Of a stretch of DNA of 64,000 nucleotides, positions 25,440 through 33,592 are shown piece by piece. Made by a program: the position numbers and the translations under genes. Within the stretch, counting starts at the first letter, position 1. Each line of letters begins with the position of its first letter. A model generated the notes under the pieces. It was not told the origin of the DNA and ran no database searches. It saw nothing but the letters and a program-made list of their open reading frames with translations. Location: positions 22,454 to 86,453 of the forward strand of contig JAJDCR010000119.1 of the NCBI GenBank assembly GCA_029260735.1, in the 5' to 3' direction. The DNA is from Planctomycetota bacterium (GTDB taxonomy: Bacteria > Planctomycetota > Uabimicrobiia > Uabimicrobiales > Uabimicrobiaceae).

Positions 25440-25584
25440 GCCTAAGACGTACTCTTTTCGTAGTACCTTAAAAACATGCATTTAATCTAGACCCATACTT
25501 TATAAGGTCTAGCCGCGCCAGACCTAGGCAAAAATAGCATTAATTTAAGCTGTAGCCTTTGTATTTTTTCCCCTCCGCGGTGGA

Positions 25585-25853
25585 TTTTGAGTAGAAAAGA
25601 ATTTCACGCAAAGGCGCAAAGATCGCAAAGGAAGATGTAAAAAATCTTTCTGTTGATAAAGTTCTCCGAATCTATCTTTTGTCTTGATTCTTTTTCTCCT
25701 TGGCGTCTTTGCGTGAAATTCTTTTCTTTCTTCAACTTTAAGACGCACTCTTTTCGCAGTACCTTAAAAATATGCAAATCCAAATGCCTGTTTTTCACTA
25801 TTATTTTTCTTTGCTTTTAGCTTTTTTTCGTTTCTATGTGTGAGAAGCCTGTA
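25585..25853. repeat. Dispersed GCAAAG-type repeat, copy 1
   Basis: About 270 bp, nearly collinear with 32975-33253. It begins ttttgagtagaaaagaattt and holds an inverted pair (ttcacgcaaaggcgcaaag near 25602 and cttggcgtctttgcgtgaa near 25701). It ends with a non-palindromic part (gacgcactcttttcgcagta to gtgtgagaagcctgta). A partial copy of the latter also lies at 25443-25481. Short Arg/Lys-rich frames within it are not genes. The gap 25440-25960 is otherwise empty. Confidence 0.9.
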
Positions 25854-25960
25854 ATAATCTGTTTTGAATGGATTTAAAACTCACATTAAGGCGGTATTGA
25901 TCGCATTTGCATGGGGTTTTACTATGCTCGTGCTCTATAACTCTAACCGGAGAACGTTTC

Positions 25961-26914
25961 CTACTGATTCTCAAAATACTCAAAAGCATCAATGATATCG
26001 AGATAAACACCATCAAACTTGGCCTCTAAAATTCTTTCCAGATAAGAGTTCTTCCCTACAATGATCTTTTGCCATTCCTGTTCCCAATATTTTACCTTAT
26101 AGTTTCCTGCCCAATGAGGATTTTCCTTCTCTAGCCAAGAAGGAGGAGAGTGCTTCCATTTTTTTTGCCAGTAGTAACGGTAGTCTTCTGCTTCTCCAAT
26201 GCTTAAGTAGGCAAAAACTAAGCGTTTTCTTCCGTTTGTTTTTTCTTTTAGGCGTTTGATATCTTTTTTAGTTAGGCTTTCGTCAAAAAAAAGATCGATG
26301 ATCAGGAGATCGTAGTTTGTTTTCTCTAGCTGAGTAATGAAATTAGCTTTGGTTTGGAAAGAGGAGGGCTCTAGTAGGCAAAGAAAATTTTGGGCTTCTT
26401 TGAGTTGGTTAACGGAGTACAAGTTTTCATTGTAGACAGTTTTGGGATAGGGAGGAAAGCGATCTAAGTTACGATAAGCAACAAAGGGAGTAAATCCCTC
26501 TCGTTGATTTTTTTGATAAGCTCTGTCTATTTTTTTCGGAGAGAAGCAATAGTCCATGACTAAAACAGAGAGATCTATACACTGAGCTCTTTTTAAAAAG
26601 GGAAGCATGTACTTTTGTTCTTCGGGAGGGGTAGAGATGTTATCTTTGGTGTATCCAAAAAAGAGATCTTCTCGTCCGACTCCATCAATTGCCCGAATAT
26701 ATTTCTTTGATAAAGGGCCATCAGCTTTTCCATTTTTTGTAAGGAGCTCCTGGGCATTTTGGGGAACGATGGCAAAGGAGGGATTTTTGGTGCGGGCGTA
26801 AGCACTTATTTTTTGGACAAATTCTCGCATTTCCTGGCGATAGTTTATGGGATCTGCGAAAAGCAAGGAGAAAGAGAAGAGAAAAAGGAATGAAATTTGA
26901 TAGCCATAGTTCAT
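25961..26914 (-). CDS. Secreted GH114/TM1410-like protein
   Basis: 317 residues from ATG 26914, chosen over an ATG 16 codons upstream because AAGGAG lies 7-8 nt before it and a signal peptide then follows at once (FLFLFSFSLLFA). The body is TIM-barrel-like, with YDLLIIDLFFD, RLVFAYLSIGEAEDYRYYW and KFDGVYLDIIDAFEY, close to the cysteinyl-tRNA-synthetase-like extracellular family TM1410/MJ1477 and endo-alpha-1,4-polygalactosaminidases (GH114/GH166). The Asp in FDGVYLDIIDAF and the Glu in SIGEAEDYR are likely catalytic-site residues. It probably acts on an exopolysaccharide. The substrate cannot be set from sequence. Confidence 0.75.
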   Translation of the reverse strand: MNYGYQISFLFLFSFSLLFADPINYRQEMREFVQKISAYARTKNPSFAIVPQNAQELLTKNGKADGPLSKKYIRAIDGVGREDLFFGYTKDNISTPPEEQKYMLPFLKRAQCIDLSVLVMDYCFSPKKIDRAYQKNQREGFTPFVAYRNLDRFPPYPKTVYNENLYSVNQLKEAQNFLCLLEPSSFQTKANFITQLEKTNYDLLIIDLFFDESLTKKDIKRLKEKTNGRKRLVFAYLSIGEAEDYRYYWQKKWKHSPPSWLEKENPHWAGNYKVKYWEQEWQKIIVGKNSYLERILEAKFDGVYLDIIDAFEYFENQ

Positions 26915-27044
26915 TGTTGATCTCCTTTGCTCTGGGGTGAAAGGGCTTACTTTTATACACAAGATTTCAAAACGGGAAATTTGGTATTTTCTTTAACATA
27001 ACAAGCATAAATTTTAATGGGCTTTGCAGGATAAACATATATAT

Positions 27045-27611
27045 TGAAATGTGCCTACCGCAAAGCGGTTACATGTTATAGCCTGGGGTTTCAACCCCAG
27101 GAAAAATAAAGCATTCCCTCCAGTTCATGTGCTGAAGGCACATCAGAAATATAGATTTTTAAATCTCAAAGATATTTTTTGTTATGAGGAAGAATTTTCT
27201 AAAACAAAGGTTTTTATCGGTTGAAACCTAGGAACAAAAAATATAGTGCCTTCAGCACATGGGTCGGGGGGGGCGTCATGTTCCTGGGGTTGAAACCCCA
27301 TAACTGTCAACTTAAGCCGCAAGTCCTTGAAAACTGTAGTCGTGATCGTCACCGTAGTCGTCACCGTAGTCGTCACCGTGACCGAGATTAAAATCGGTCA
27401 CGGGCACGGTCACGGCGACGACTACGATCACGGCTACGAAGAACAACCAAAGCGCTATTCTTTAATGATAACCAAGAGGTTAAACCCCTTGGCTATAGTA
27501 TTTTACCGCTCTGCGGCAAAGAAAATACAACAACTTACGGCTTAAGTTGACACATATGGGGTTGAAACCCCAGGCTTTATTATATAACCGCTTCGCGGTA
27601 GGCACATTTTA
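27045..27611. repeat. Nested palindromic repeat region
   Basis: Outer arms 27045-27099 and 27557-27611 are inverted copies (gtgcctaccgc.. and ..gcggtaggcac; GGGGTTTCAACCCC core). Inside, CATGTGCTGAAGGCAC (27126-27141) is a perfect inverted copy of 27246-27261, the core GGGGTTGAAACCCC recurs at 27286-27299, and a 248-bp element with its own terminal repeats occupies 27305-27552. No real gene is present between the GH114-like gene and hemB; reading frames here come from the repeats. Confidence 0.85.
27305..27552. repeat. 248-bp MITE-like element, copy A
   Basis: Bounded by TGTCAACTTAAGCCGCAAGT (27305-27324) and its reverse complement at 27533-27552 (19 of 20). The left part is a long hairpin made of CGTNNN hexamers (gtagtcgtgatcgtcaccg.. 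with ..cgacgactacgatcacggct), loop gagattaaaatc. The right part (27438-27552) is almost identical to 50741-50859. This is the better preserved of the two copies in the window. It has no coding capacity of its own. Confidence 0.85.
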
Positions 27612-27734
27612 ATATGTATGTTTTGTCCAGTAAGCAGGAAAATATTATAGCCTAAGGCAAATTCTAGTATGTACGTTTATCCAGCAAAGCGAGATTATGT
27701 GTATATTAGTATGTACCAAAATCTTCTTTAAAAT

Positions 27735-28718
27735 CTATTTCCCACGCAAATACTCCGCGGCTGTTTTCGCATAGTAGGTTGCTATTAAGTCAGCCCCGGC
27801 TCTTTTGATCCCTATGAGAGTCTCTAGCATAGCTTCCTCTTCATTTACCCAGCCTTTTTCGGCTGCCGCTTTTATCATCGCGTATTCACCGGATACATGG
27901 TAGGCAGAAATGGGAACGTTAACATTTTGTTGGGCGAGTTTGATAATGTCTAGGTAAGCGACGGCAGGCTTGACCATGACAATATCGGCTCCTTCTTCTA
28001 CATCTAAAAGAATCTCGTGAATCGCTTCGCGAGAATTCGTCGGATTCATTTGGTAGGTTTTTTTATCCCCAAAGCCGGGGGCTGAATCCAAAGCATTGCG
28101 AAAAGGGCCATAAAAACAAGAGGCGTATTTGGCGCTGTAGGCCATGATTCCCGTATTTACGTAGCCTTCTTTTTCCAAAGCTTCTCGGATTTTACCAATA
28201 CGTCCATCCATCATGTCAGAGGGAGCGACAAAATCGGCTCCAGCTTGAGCATGACTAACGGACATTTTTGCAAGAACTTCGTTCGTGCTATCGTTATCGA
28301 TTTCTTCTCCCTTGACAATTCCATCGTGGCCGTAGCTGGAATAAGGATCAAGAGCTACGTCTGTCATAAGACAAATTTCAGGAGTGCTCGACTTAATGGC
28401 ACGAGCAGTTCGTTGCATTAGCCCATCAGGGTTGAAAGCTTCTGTTCCCGCATTATCTTTCTTGTCATCAGCGGCTTTTGCAAAAAGTAAAGCGGAAGAA
28501 ATTCCTAAAGCGTAGATTTCTTTAACTTCTTCGAGAAGAAGATCAATAGAGTATCGGTAGTAACCAGGCATACCCTTAATTTCTTCTTTTATGCCTTCTC
28601 CTTCCATGACAAAGAGAGGGGCAATAAAGTCGCTAGGGCTCAAGTGGGTTTCTGTAACCATAGCACGAACGGCCGCACTTGTGCGTAAACGACGGCCACG
28701 AACGAAGGGAAATGACAT
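27735..28718 (-). CDS. hemB: Porphobilinogen synthase (delta-aminolevulinic acid dehydratase)
   Basis: 327 residues, the usual length. HemB condenses two 5-aminolevulinate molecules to porphobilinogen in tetrapyrrole synthesis. The two active-site lysines are present in MAYSAKYAS (K197) and IVMVKPA (K250), with PSDMMDGR before them. The metal loop reads DVALDPYSSYGHDG (120-133): Ala, Asp and Asp stand where zinc enzymes have three Cys (DVCLCPYTSHGHCG), so this is the zinc-independent, Mg/K-dependent type. Third gene of the operon with a sulfurtransferase and sufE (39 nt after sufE). Confidence 0.95.
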   Translation of the reverse strand: MSFPFVRGRRLRTSAAVRAMVTETHLSPSDFIAPLFVMEGEGIKEEIKGMPGYYRYSIDLLLEEVKEIYALGISSALLFAKAADDKKDNAGTEAFNPDGLMQRTARAIKSSTPEICLMTDVALDPYSSYGHDGIVKGEEIDNDSTNEVLAKMSVSHAQAGADFVAPSDMMDGRIGKIREALEKEGYVNTGIMAYSAKYASCFYGPFRNALDSAPGFGDKKTYQMNPTNSREAIHEILLDVEEGADIVMVKPAVAYLDIIKLAQQNVNVPISAYHVSGEYAMIKAAAEKGWVNEEEAMLETLIGIKRAGADLIATYYAKTAAEYLRGK

Positions 28719-28757
28719 ATTTTATTCCTTACTAAAATTCCGGCAATAATTATGTTG

Positions 28758-29177
28758 CTAACTTTTCTCAATGACAGATTGTTTTAGTCGCCTAATGATA
28801 GAAGTCAAGCCACTTAACCGCATCATTCCTAAGAGAGAAACCAAACCTAGCTTGTGAATTAAGTCATTAGGGCAAGCGAGAACTTCTTCTTGGGAACTTT
28901 CATGAAAAGCCTCTACTAAAATAGAGACAAACCCTCGCACAGTAGGAGCTTCCATGGGGACATCAGCATATATTTTGACTTTTTTCTCAGAAGAAACAAT
29001 AATCCACATAAAGACAGGAGATTGGCATTCATGAATCCGATTCAAACCGGCCTCTTTTTGAGGAATGTACTCTTCTGGGAGAGGAGGAAGACTTTCTGCA
29101 AACTCAAGAAGAATTTCTAAGCGCTCTTCTCCTTGAGCCTCCTGAAATTCAGCGATAATTCCATCCAGCTTACTCAT
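28758..29177 (-). CDS. sufE: Cysteine desulfuration protein SufE
   Basis: 139 residues, normal for SufE. The sulfur-accepting Cys is C51 in IHECQSPVF, and the typical C-terminal helices LVSLLGMMRLSGLTSIIRRL are present. SufE takes persulfide sulfur from SufS and passes it to the SufBCD scaffold for Fe-S assembly. No sufS or sufBCD is nearby; the neighbour 18 nt upstream is a sulfurtransferase, a sensible partner in sulfane-sulfur handling. Confidence 0.93.
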   Translation of the reverse strand: MSKLDGIIAEFQEAQGEERLEILLEFAESLPPLPEEYIPQKEAGLNRIHECQSPVFMWIIVSSEKKVKIYADVPMEAPTVRGFVSILVEAFHESSQEEVLACPNDLIHKLGLVSLLGMMRLSGLTSIIRRLKQSVIEKS

Positions 29178-29195
29178 TAAAAAACTTCTCCCACC

Positions 29196-30044
29196 TTAAG
29201 ATTTTTCGATAGGAGCTCGAACTAAATTTCCCCATTCAGTCCATGAACCATCGTAATTACGGACACTCTCATACCCTAAAAGGTAAGTTAAAACAAACCA
29301 AGTATGAGAAGAGCGCTCTCCAATTCGGCAGTAGGCGACAACATCATCAGAAGATGATAGTCCCGCATTTCCTTCATAGAGTTCTTTTAAATCAGCCCAA
29401 GACTTAAAAGTTCCATCTTCCCTTGCGGCTTGCGACCAAGGAACACTTTTTGCCCCAGGAATATGGCCTCCTCGCAAAGCGCCTTCTTGAGGGTAGTCAG
29501 GCATGTGCAGAAGCTCTCCTGTATACTCTCCGGTAGAACGCACATCAATGAGGGGCTTTTTTGCATCAATATGGCGGAAGACATCATCACGAAAGGCGCG
29601 GATTTTTTCTTCGTTCATTTCCCCTACTTTGTAATCGGTAGAAGGAAATTCACGAACATCTTTTGTTAGAGGACGTCCTTGTGCTAGCCATTTTTGACGG
29701 CCGCCGTTCATCAATAGACAATTTTTATGACCAAACAACTTAAAGGCCCAAAAAGCATAGCAAGCCCACCAATTGCTCTTGTCTCCATAAAAAACAACAG
29801 TATGCTCAGGAGAAATTCCCTTGCGAGAGAGCAATTTTTCAAAATTCTCTTTCCCTACATAATCTCTCAAAACGGAGTCTTGGAGATCATTTTGCCAATC
29901 TATTTTTATGGCATTGGCAACATGTCCCGTTGAATATAAAAGGATGTCTTCATTCGATTCAACTACACGTACATTTTCATCTCCAGAATGATCTGCGACC
30001 CACTGGGTATCGACAAGAACTTCTGGATGAATATATTCACTCAT
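29196..30044 (-). CDS. Two-domain rhodanese (thiosulfate/3-mercaptopyruvate sulfurtransferase)
   Basis: 282 residues, two rhodanese domains. The inactive N-terminal one runs from about 10 to 130 (VVFYGDKSNWWACYAFWAFK) and the active C-terminal one from about 155 to 280, with the catalytic C239 in YCRIGERSSH. The CRIGERS loop is nearer to the thiosulfate type (CRKGVT/CRIGERS in actinobacterial enzymes) than to the mercaptopyruvate CGSGVT loop. It transfers sulfane sulfur to thiol acceptors. First gene of a sulfurtransferase-sufE-hemB operon, so its sulfur may feed SufE. Confidence 0.9.
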   Translation of the reverse strand: MSEYIHPEVLVDTQWVADHSGDENVRVVESNEDILLYSTGHVANAIKIDWQNDLQDSVLRDYVGKENFEKLLSRKGISPEHTVVFYGDKSNWWACYAFWAFKLFGHKNCLLMNGGRQKWLAQGRPLTKDVREFPSTDYKVGEMNEEKIRAFRDDVFRHIDAKKPLIDVRSTGEYTGELLHMPDYPQEGALRGGHIPGAKSVPWSQAAREDGTFKSWADLKELYEGNAGLSSSDDVVAYCRIGERSSHTWFVLTYLLGYESVRNYDGSWTEWGNLVRAPIEKS

Positions 30045-30244
30045 ACAATCCCTTTCTTTTGTCTAATTAGCTAACTTTGAGGCTGTTTCGGCAACTGTCA
30101 CCCAAGTATAACCAAAACAAATTCTCTGTCAATAAACAAAAATCAGGAAAAATATGCAAACTTGCAGTCAAGCAAAACAGTAAAAATACTTTCTGGGAAG
30201 GCAGAAATTTTTTGTATATTCGAACAAAGTGTGTTAGTTTTGTA

Positions 30245-30267
30245 TAGAGTAAGTAAGGGTTACTCTA
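30245..30267. promoter_or_regulatory. Operator-like inverted repeat before the kinase gene
   Basis: TAGAGTAA (30245-30252), spacer GTAAGGG, TTACTCTA (30260-30267): a perfect 8+8 inverted repeat 72 nt upstream of the kinase start and in the divergent region with the sulfurtransferase gene. It could be an operator or a leader hairpin. There is no T-run. Confidence 0.3.
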
Positions 30268-30339
30268 CAATCTAATTTTACTTACTTATATATTTCTCAA
30301 GCAGAGCTATGGTAGGCGTACCCAAGGAGGGAAAGTAAA

Positions 30340-32931
30340 GTGGTGGAGGAAAAGGCAAAAAATGTTAAGGATGTATTGGCTAGACCTGTCAAAAAGAAGG
30401 CTCCTTCTCTAGCTGAAATTCTTGCGAATGAAGACAGTCGAAAAAAAAAGAAAAAGCCTTCTTTTTTTGCTGAGGGAGAAACTAGAGAAGAAGAGGTAAC
30501 AGCAAATAGGCCATTGAACGAGGATCTTGAATCTAATTGTGCTACCGAAATTGTAGAACGCCCTCGCCTTGCATCAGAAAATTTGAGCAGACAAAAAACA
30601 CAGCCTATAAAAAATGTTCAAATAGACTCCCTCCAAGAAAACACGATAGACGTCTCTCTTCCTCCTACAGAACCTGAGTTGCCTCCTTTACCTCCGGGTT
30701 ATGAGTACATTGAAAAAATTGCCCACGGTGGCTACGGAGAAGTCTGGTTAGCTCATAATAGTTATGTCCAACGCAAAGAAGCTGTTAAAATACTAAAACA
30801 AGCACGAGAAATTGACCACCAACGCTTTTGTCGCGAAATTCGAATAACGGCAGGACTAAGCCACCCTAACATCATGACCATCTACTATGCTAATCCAGAG
30901 CAAATGTATTTCATTATGGAGTACTTGGATGGAGGAACCTTTGGGGCTTTTCTTAAATCGCCTCGCTATTCTCTAGAAGAAGGTTTAGAGTACTTTCAGC
31001 AAATTTTAGAGGGGCTTGAGTTTGCTCATAAAGAAGGTTTAGTTCATCGTGATTTAAAGCCGGAAAATATTCTTTTTAGCAGCAATCAAACTCCTAAGGT
31101 TACTGATTTTGGTTTAGCTAAGCAAACTGCTGACGAAGAGTGTTTAACCGGCAGTTATGTTGTCATGGGGACTCCTATTTACATGGCACCCGAACAATGG
31201 CAGGGAGCTCGAAATGTAGATCATCGTTGTGATATTTGGGCTATGGGAGTAATTCTTTACCGAATGTTAGCCGGGCAAGTACCTTTTCCCCAAATTAAGG
31301 GAATTGCTCTTGGAAATGCTATTATCGGGGCAAAAATACCTACCCCCTCAGAAGTGAGAGCAGATCTTTCTTTTTTGGGGAAAAAGGTGGAAAAAATATG
31401 TCTAAAGGCTTTGGAAAAGGACAGCAGTAGAAGATATCAGTCTATGGGGGAGATGAACGCAGACCTTGGCAAAATTCTAAAACCTTCCTTTCCCAGCCCT
31501 GAAGATGAGCTAACGAAAGATTCTCTCTCTCCTATTCCAGCAAGGCCTACTCAGAAAAAAGAAGGCCCTTCGCAGATTTCCTCTCCCTCGATTGACTTTC
31601 CTTCTTCGACCTCTCGTCCTAAAAGATCTCCCGGCTTTGCTCCTTTTGATCCGAATGCTAATCTCAAATCAAAACACATTGGGCAAACCAGAAAACTCGA
31701 AAAGCGCTCCATATCTCCTGATACAGAAGTAAGAAGCAAGCCTAAAAGAACTTTAGCTCAAGTTTTGGCTAAGCAAAAACGGAAATTAAAAACAGCGAGC
31801 TGGCTGGTAAAAGGGCCTGTTCACTTAATAAATACTTTCATTGTCCTTCTGGTTCTTTATACAGGTTTGTGGTTACTTCTTCCTCATCTTTTACCACCTC
31901 CACAAGACCTTTTTGCTAAGTCACAAGAAGGAGCAAAAAACGTTTATCTATCTCTTAAAACAAAATGGAATCGTTTTACAGAAACTATTCAGTTTTTTGA
32001 AAACCCTTCGGAAATAAAAGAAACCTCACAGAATGAAGGGCCAAAAGAATTTCCTCATATGTGGCCAGAAGATCTTTGGAAACAATGTTGGAATAAAGAA
32101 GATCAGCTAGTGGATTTTACTAGCTCTTTTTGGGAAAAACTTCCTTCCCCTCACAAAAATGTCTATGCTCGTGAATACCAAAAATGGTACGCCCAGTCTC
32201 GAGGTTTAGAAGTTGTTCATACTTTTAGAGTTTTAGAAGTTCCCTTTACCATGGTTTTAATTCCACCTGGAAAATCTTGGATCGGCTCTTCTTTAAATGA
32301 AGTTGATCGCACTACAAGTGAAGTCCGTTATAAAGCCAAAATTAAAAAAGCTTTCTGGCTTGGGCAAACGGAAGTAAATCAAAAACAATGGCAACAATTA
32401 ACCCAAGAAAGCCCTTGGGAAAAAGAAAAATATAGCCCCAAAGAAACCGATGCCGTAGCTAGCTATATTAGTTTAGCTGATATTAAGCTTAAACTCCTAC
32501 CTCGTTTAGGACCATACTTTGGGCTTCCTCGAGAAGAAGAGTGGGAATATGCTTGCCGCAGTGGTTCTGTGACGAGGTTCTACTGGGGGGACGACTTAGA
32601 AGGAGAGGAAGCCGACAAATATGCTTGGCATACGGGCAACACTTTTGAAAAACAAAATAAATTTTCTCAAGTTAATTCTCTCAAAAGACCAAATACCTGG
32701 GATCTTTATGATATGAGTGGGAATGTAGCTGAATGGTGCGTATGTTCTCCCTTTTTCAAAATCCAATGGCCCGATAAACGTATTCCCCCTTATCTGTTAC
32801 GAGGAGGAAGCTGGAGATCTAAGCTTTCTTCGCTACGTAGTGCAAGCAGAAGTTACAGTAGTTTCAAAAAAAAGCGAGAACACCAAGGTTTGCGCTTAAA
32901 GTGCAGCCTTCTTCTAGAAGAAGAGAAATAG
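30340..32931 (+). CDS. Ser/Thr protein kinase with FGE-sulfatase-type extracytoplasmic domain
   Basis: 863 residues, GTG start with AAGGAGG 9 nt upstream. An N-terminal charged region (1-115) precedes the kinase domain (about 122-385): glycine loop IAHGGYGEVW, K150 in EAVKIL, HRDLKPEN (236-243), DFG (256-258) and GTPIYMAPE. A Pro/Ser/Lys-rich juxtamembrane part is followed by one TM helix (FIVLLVLYTGLWLLL, about 500). The extracytoplasmic part ends in a formylglycine-generating-enzyme-like domain (VLIPPGKSWIGSS, WEYACRSGSVTRFYWGDD, DLYDMSGNVAEW, LLRGGSWR). The two Cys of true FGEs are not evident in the canonical place, so it likely binds a ligand rather than oxidising Cys. This architecture is frequent in Planctomycetota. 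The target is unknown. Confidence 0.9.
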   Translation: MVEEKAKNVKDVLARPVKKKAPSLAEILANEDSRKKKKKPSFFAEGETREEEVTANRPLNEDLESNCATEIVERPRLASENLSRQKTQPIKNVQIDSLQENTIDVSLPPTEPELPPLPPGYEYIEKIAHGGYGEVWLAHNSYVQRKEAVKILKQAREIDHQRFCREIRITAGLSHPNIMTIYYANPEQMYFIMEYLDGGTFGAFLKSPRYSLEEGLEYFQQILEGLEFAHKEGLVHRDLKPENILFSSNQTPKVTDFGLAKQTADEECLTGSYVVMGTPIYMAPEQWQGARNVDHRCDIWAMGVILYRMLAGQVPFPQIKGIALGNAIIGAKIPTPSEVRADLSFLGKKVEKICLKALEKDSSRRYQSMGEMNADLGKILKPSFPSPEDELTKDSLSPIPARPTQKKEGPSQISSPSIDFPSSTSRPKRSPGFAPFDPNANLKSKHIGQTRKLEKRSISPDTEVRSKPKRTLAQVLAKQKRKLKTASWLVKGPVHLINTFIVLLVLYTGLWLLLPHLLPPPQDLFAKSQEGAKNVYLSLKTKWNRFTETIQFFENPSEIKETSQNEGPKEFPHMWPEDLWKQCWNKEDQLVDFTSSFWEKLPSPHKNVYAREYQKWYAQSRGLEVVHTFRVLEVPFTMVLIPPGKSWIGSSLNEVDRTTSEVRYKAKIKKAFWLGQTEVNQKQWQQLTQESPWEKEKYSPKETDAVASYISLADIKLKLLPRLGPYFGLPREEEWEYACRSGSVTRFYWGDDLEGEEADKYAWHTGNTFEKQNKFSQVNSLKRPNTWDLYDMSGNVAEWCVCSPFFKIQWPDKRIPPYLLRGGSWRSKLSSLRSASRSYSSFKKKREHQGLRLKCSLLLEEEK

Positions 32932-32974
32932 AAGAAAATTTCTGTTTATTACGCACTATTTATACAGTACTGAA

Positions 32975-33253
32975 TTTTGAGTAGAAAAGAATTTCACGCA
33001 AAGGCGCAAAGAAAAGCAAAGGAAGAGGTAAAAAATCTTTCTCTTGATCTTGAAATTCTTCGAATTTATCTCTTGCCTGGATTCTTTTTCTCCTTGGCGT
33101 CTTTGCGCCTTTACGTGAACTTTTTCTTTTTTCAACTTTAAGACGCACTCTTTTTACTGTACCTTAAAAATATGCAAATCCAAATGCCTGTTTTTTCTTC
33201 TTATTTTCTCTATCCTTTAGCCCTTTTTTGTTTCCGTGTGTGAGAAGCCTGTA
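32975..33253. repeat. Dispersed GCAAAG-type repeat, copy 2
   Basis: About 279 bp, collinear with 25585-25853 over its whole length with scattered substitutions. It includes the inverted pair (ttcacgcaaaggcgcaaag / cttggcgtctttgcgcc) and the 3' block aagacgcactctttt to gtgtgagaagcctgta. It lies just after the kinase gene. Confidence 0.9.
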
Positions 33254-33283
33254 TTAAAGAAATTTGTTTTAGGATGTGACAAT

Positions 33284-33466
33284 ATGACTAGCGATATTTG
33301 GAATGCCGTCTCTCAAGTGTTAGAGCAAGAAAATTTTAGCCAAGTAGCCTCTCAAACAGATAGGAGGCCGCTCATTCAAATGGCAAATGAGCTAGGGGGC
33401 CCTCCGATGCGTCTTCTTTATTCCAAAGTAATCGATGAATTTGGTAGAATTCCTCATAGAACTTAG
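33284..33466 (+). CDS. Small hypothetical protein
   Basis: 60 residues from ATG 33284 (AGGA about 9 nt upstream). The composition looks protein-like (WNAVSQVLEQENFSQVASQT, MANELGGPPMRLLYSKVIDEF), predicted helical, with no membrane helix. It begins 30 nt after the dispersed repeat. No family recognised. It could be a real small gene or a remnant of a larger gene broken by the repeat. Confidence 0.4.
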   Translation: MTSDIWNAVSQVLEQENFSQVASQTDRRPLIQMANELGGPPMRLLYSKVIDEFGRIPHRT

Positions 33467-33592
33467 CTCTAAATTTTCCTCTTAAAATTCAAAAATCACA
33501 TTTCCTTCACTCCTCTATTGAAATCTTTTACCAATTTCTTTATACTACTGCCAACGTTAAGAAAAAATTAAAATACCTTTTTGAATTTCAAG

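Noticed and set aside
25545..25798. Short Arg/Lys-rich reading frames on the minus strand
   Set aside because: They run through the dispersed GCAAAG repeat, and the same frame type appears in the other copies.
27182..27545. Thr/Val-rich and Val/Thr/Gly/His-rich short frames
   Set aside because: They arise from the CGTNNN hexamer hairpin of the MITE-like element; copy B gives a similar frame at 50487-50753.
27045..27611. CRISPR array
   Set aside because: The repeats are nested inverted and differ in length; there are no regularly spaced identical direct repeats and no cas gene.
30340..32931. Kinase C-terminal domain as a true formylglycine-generating enzyme
   Set aside because: The active-site Cys pair is not apparent; fusion to kinases usually reflects a sensor role.
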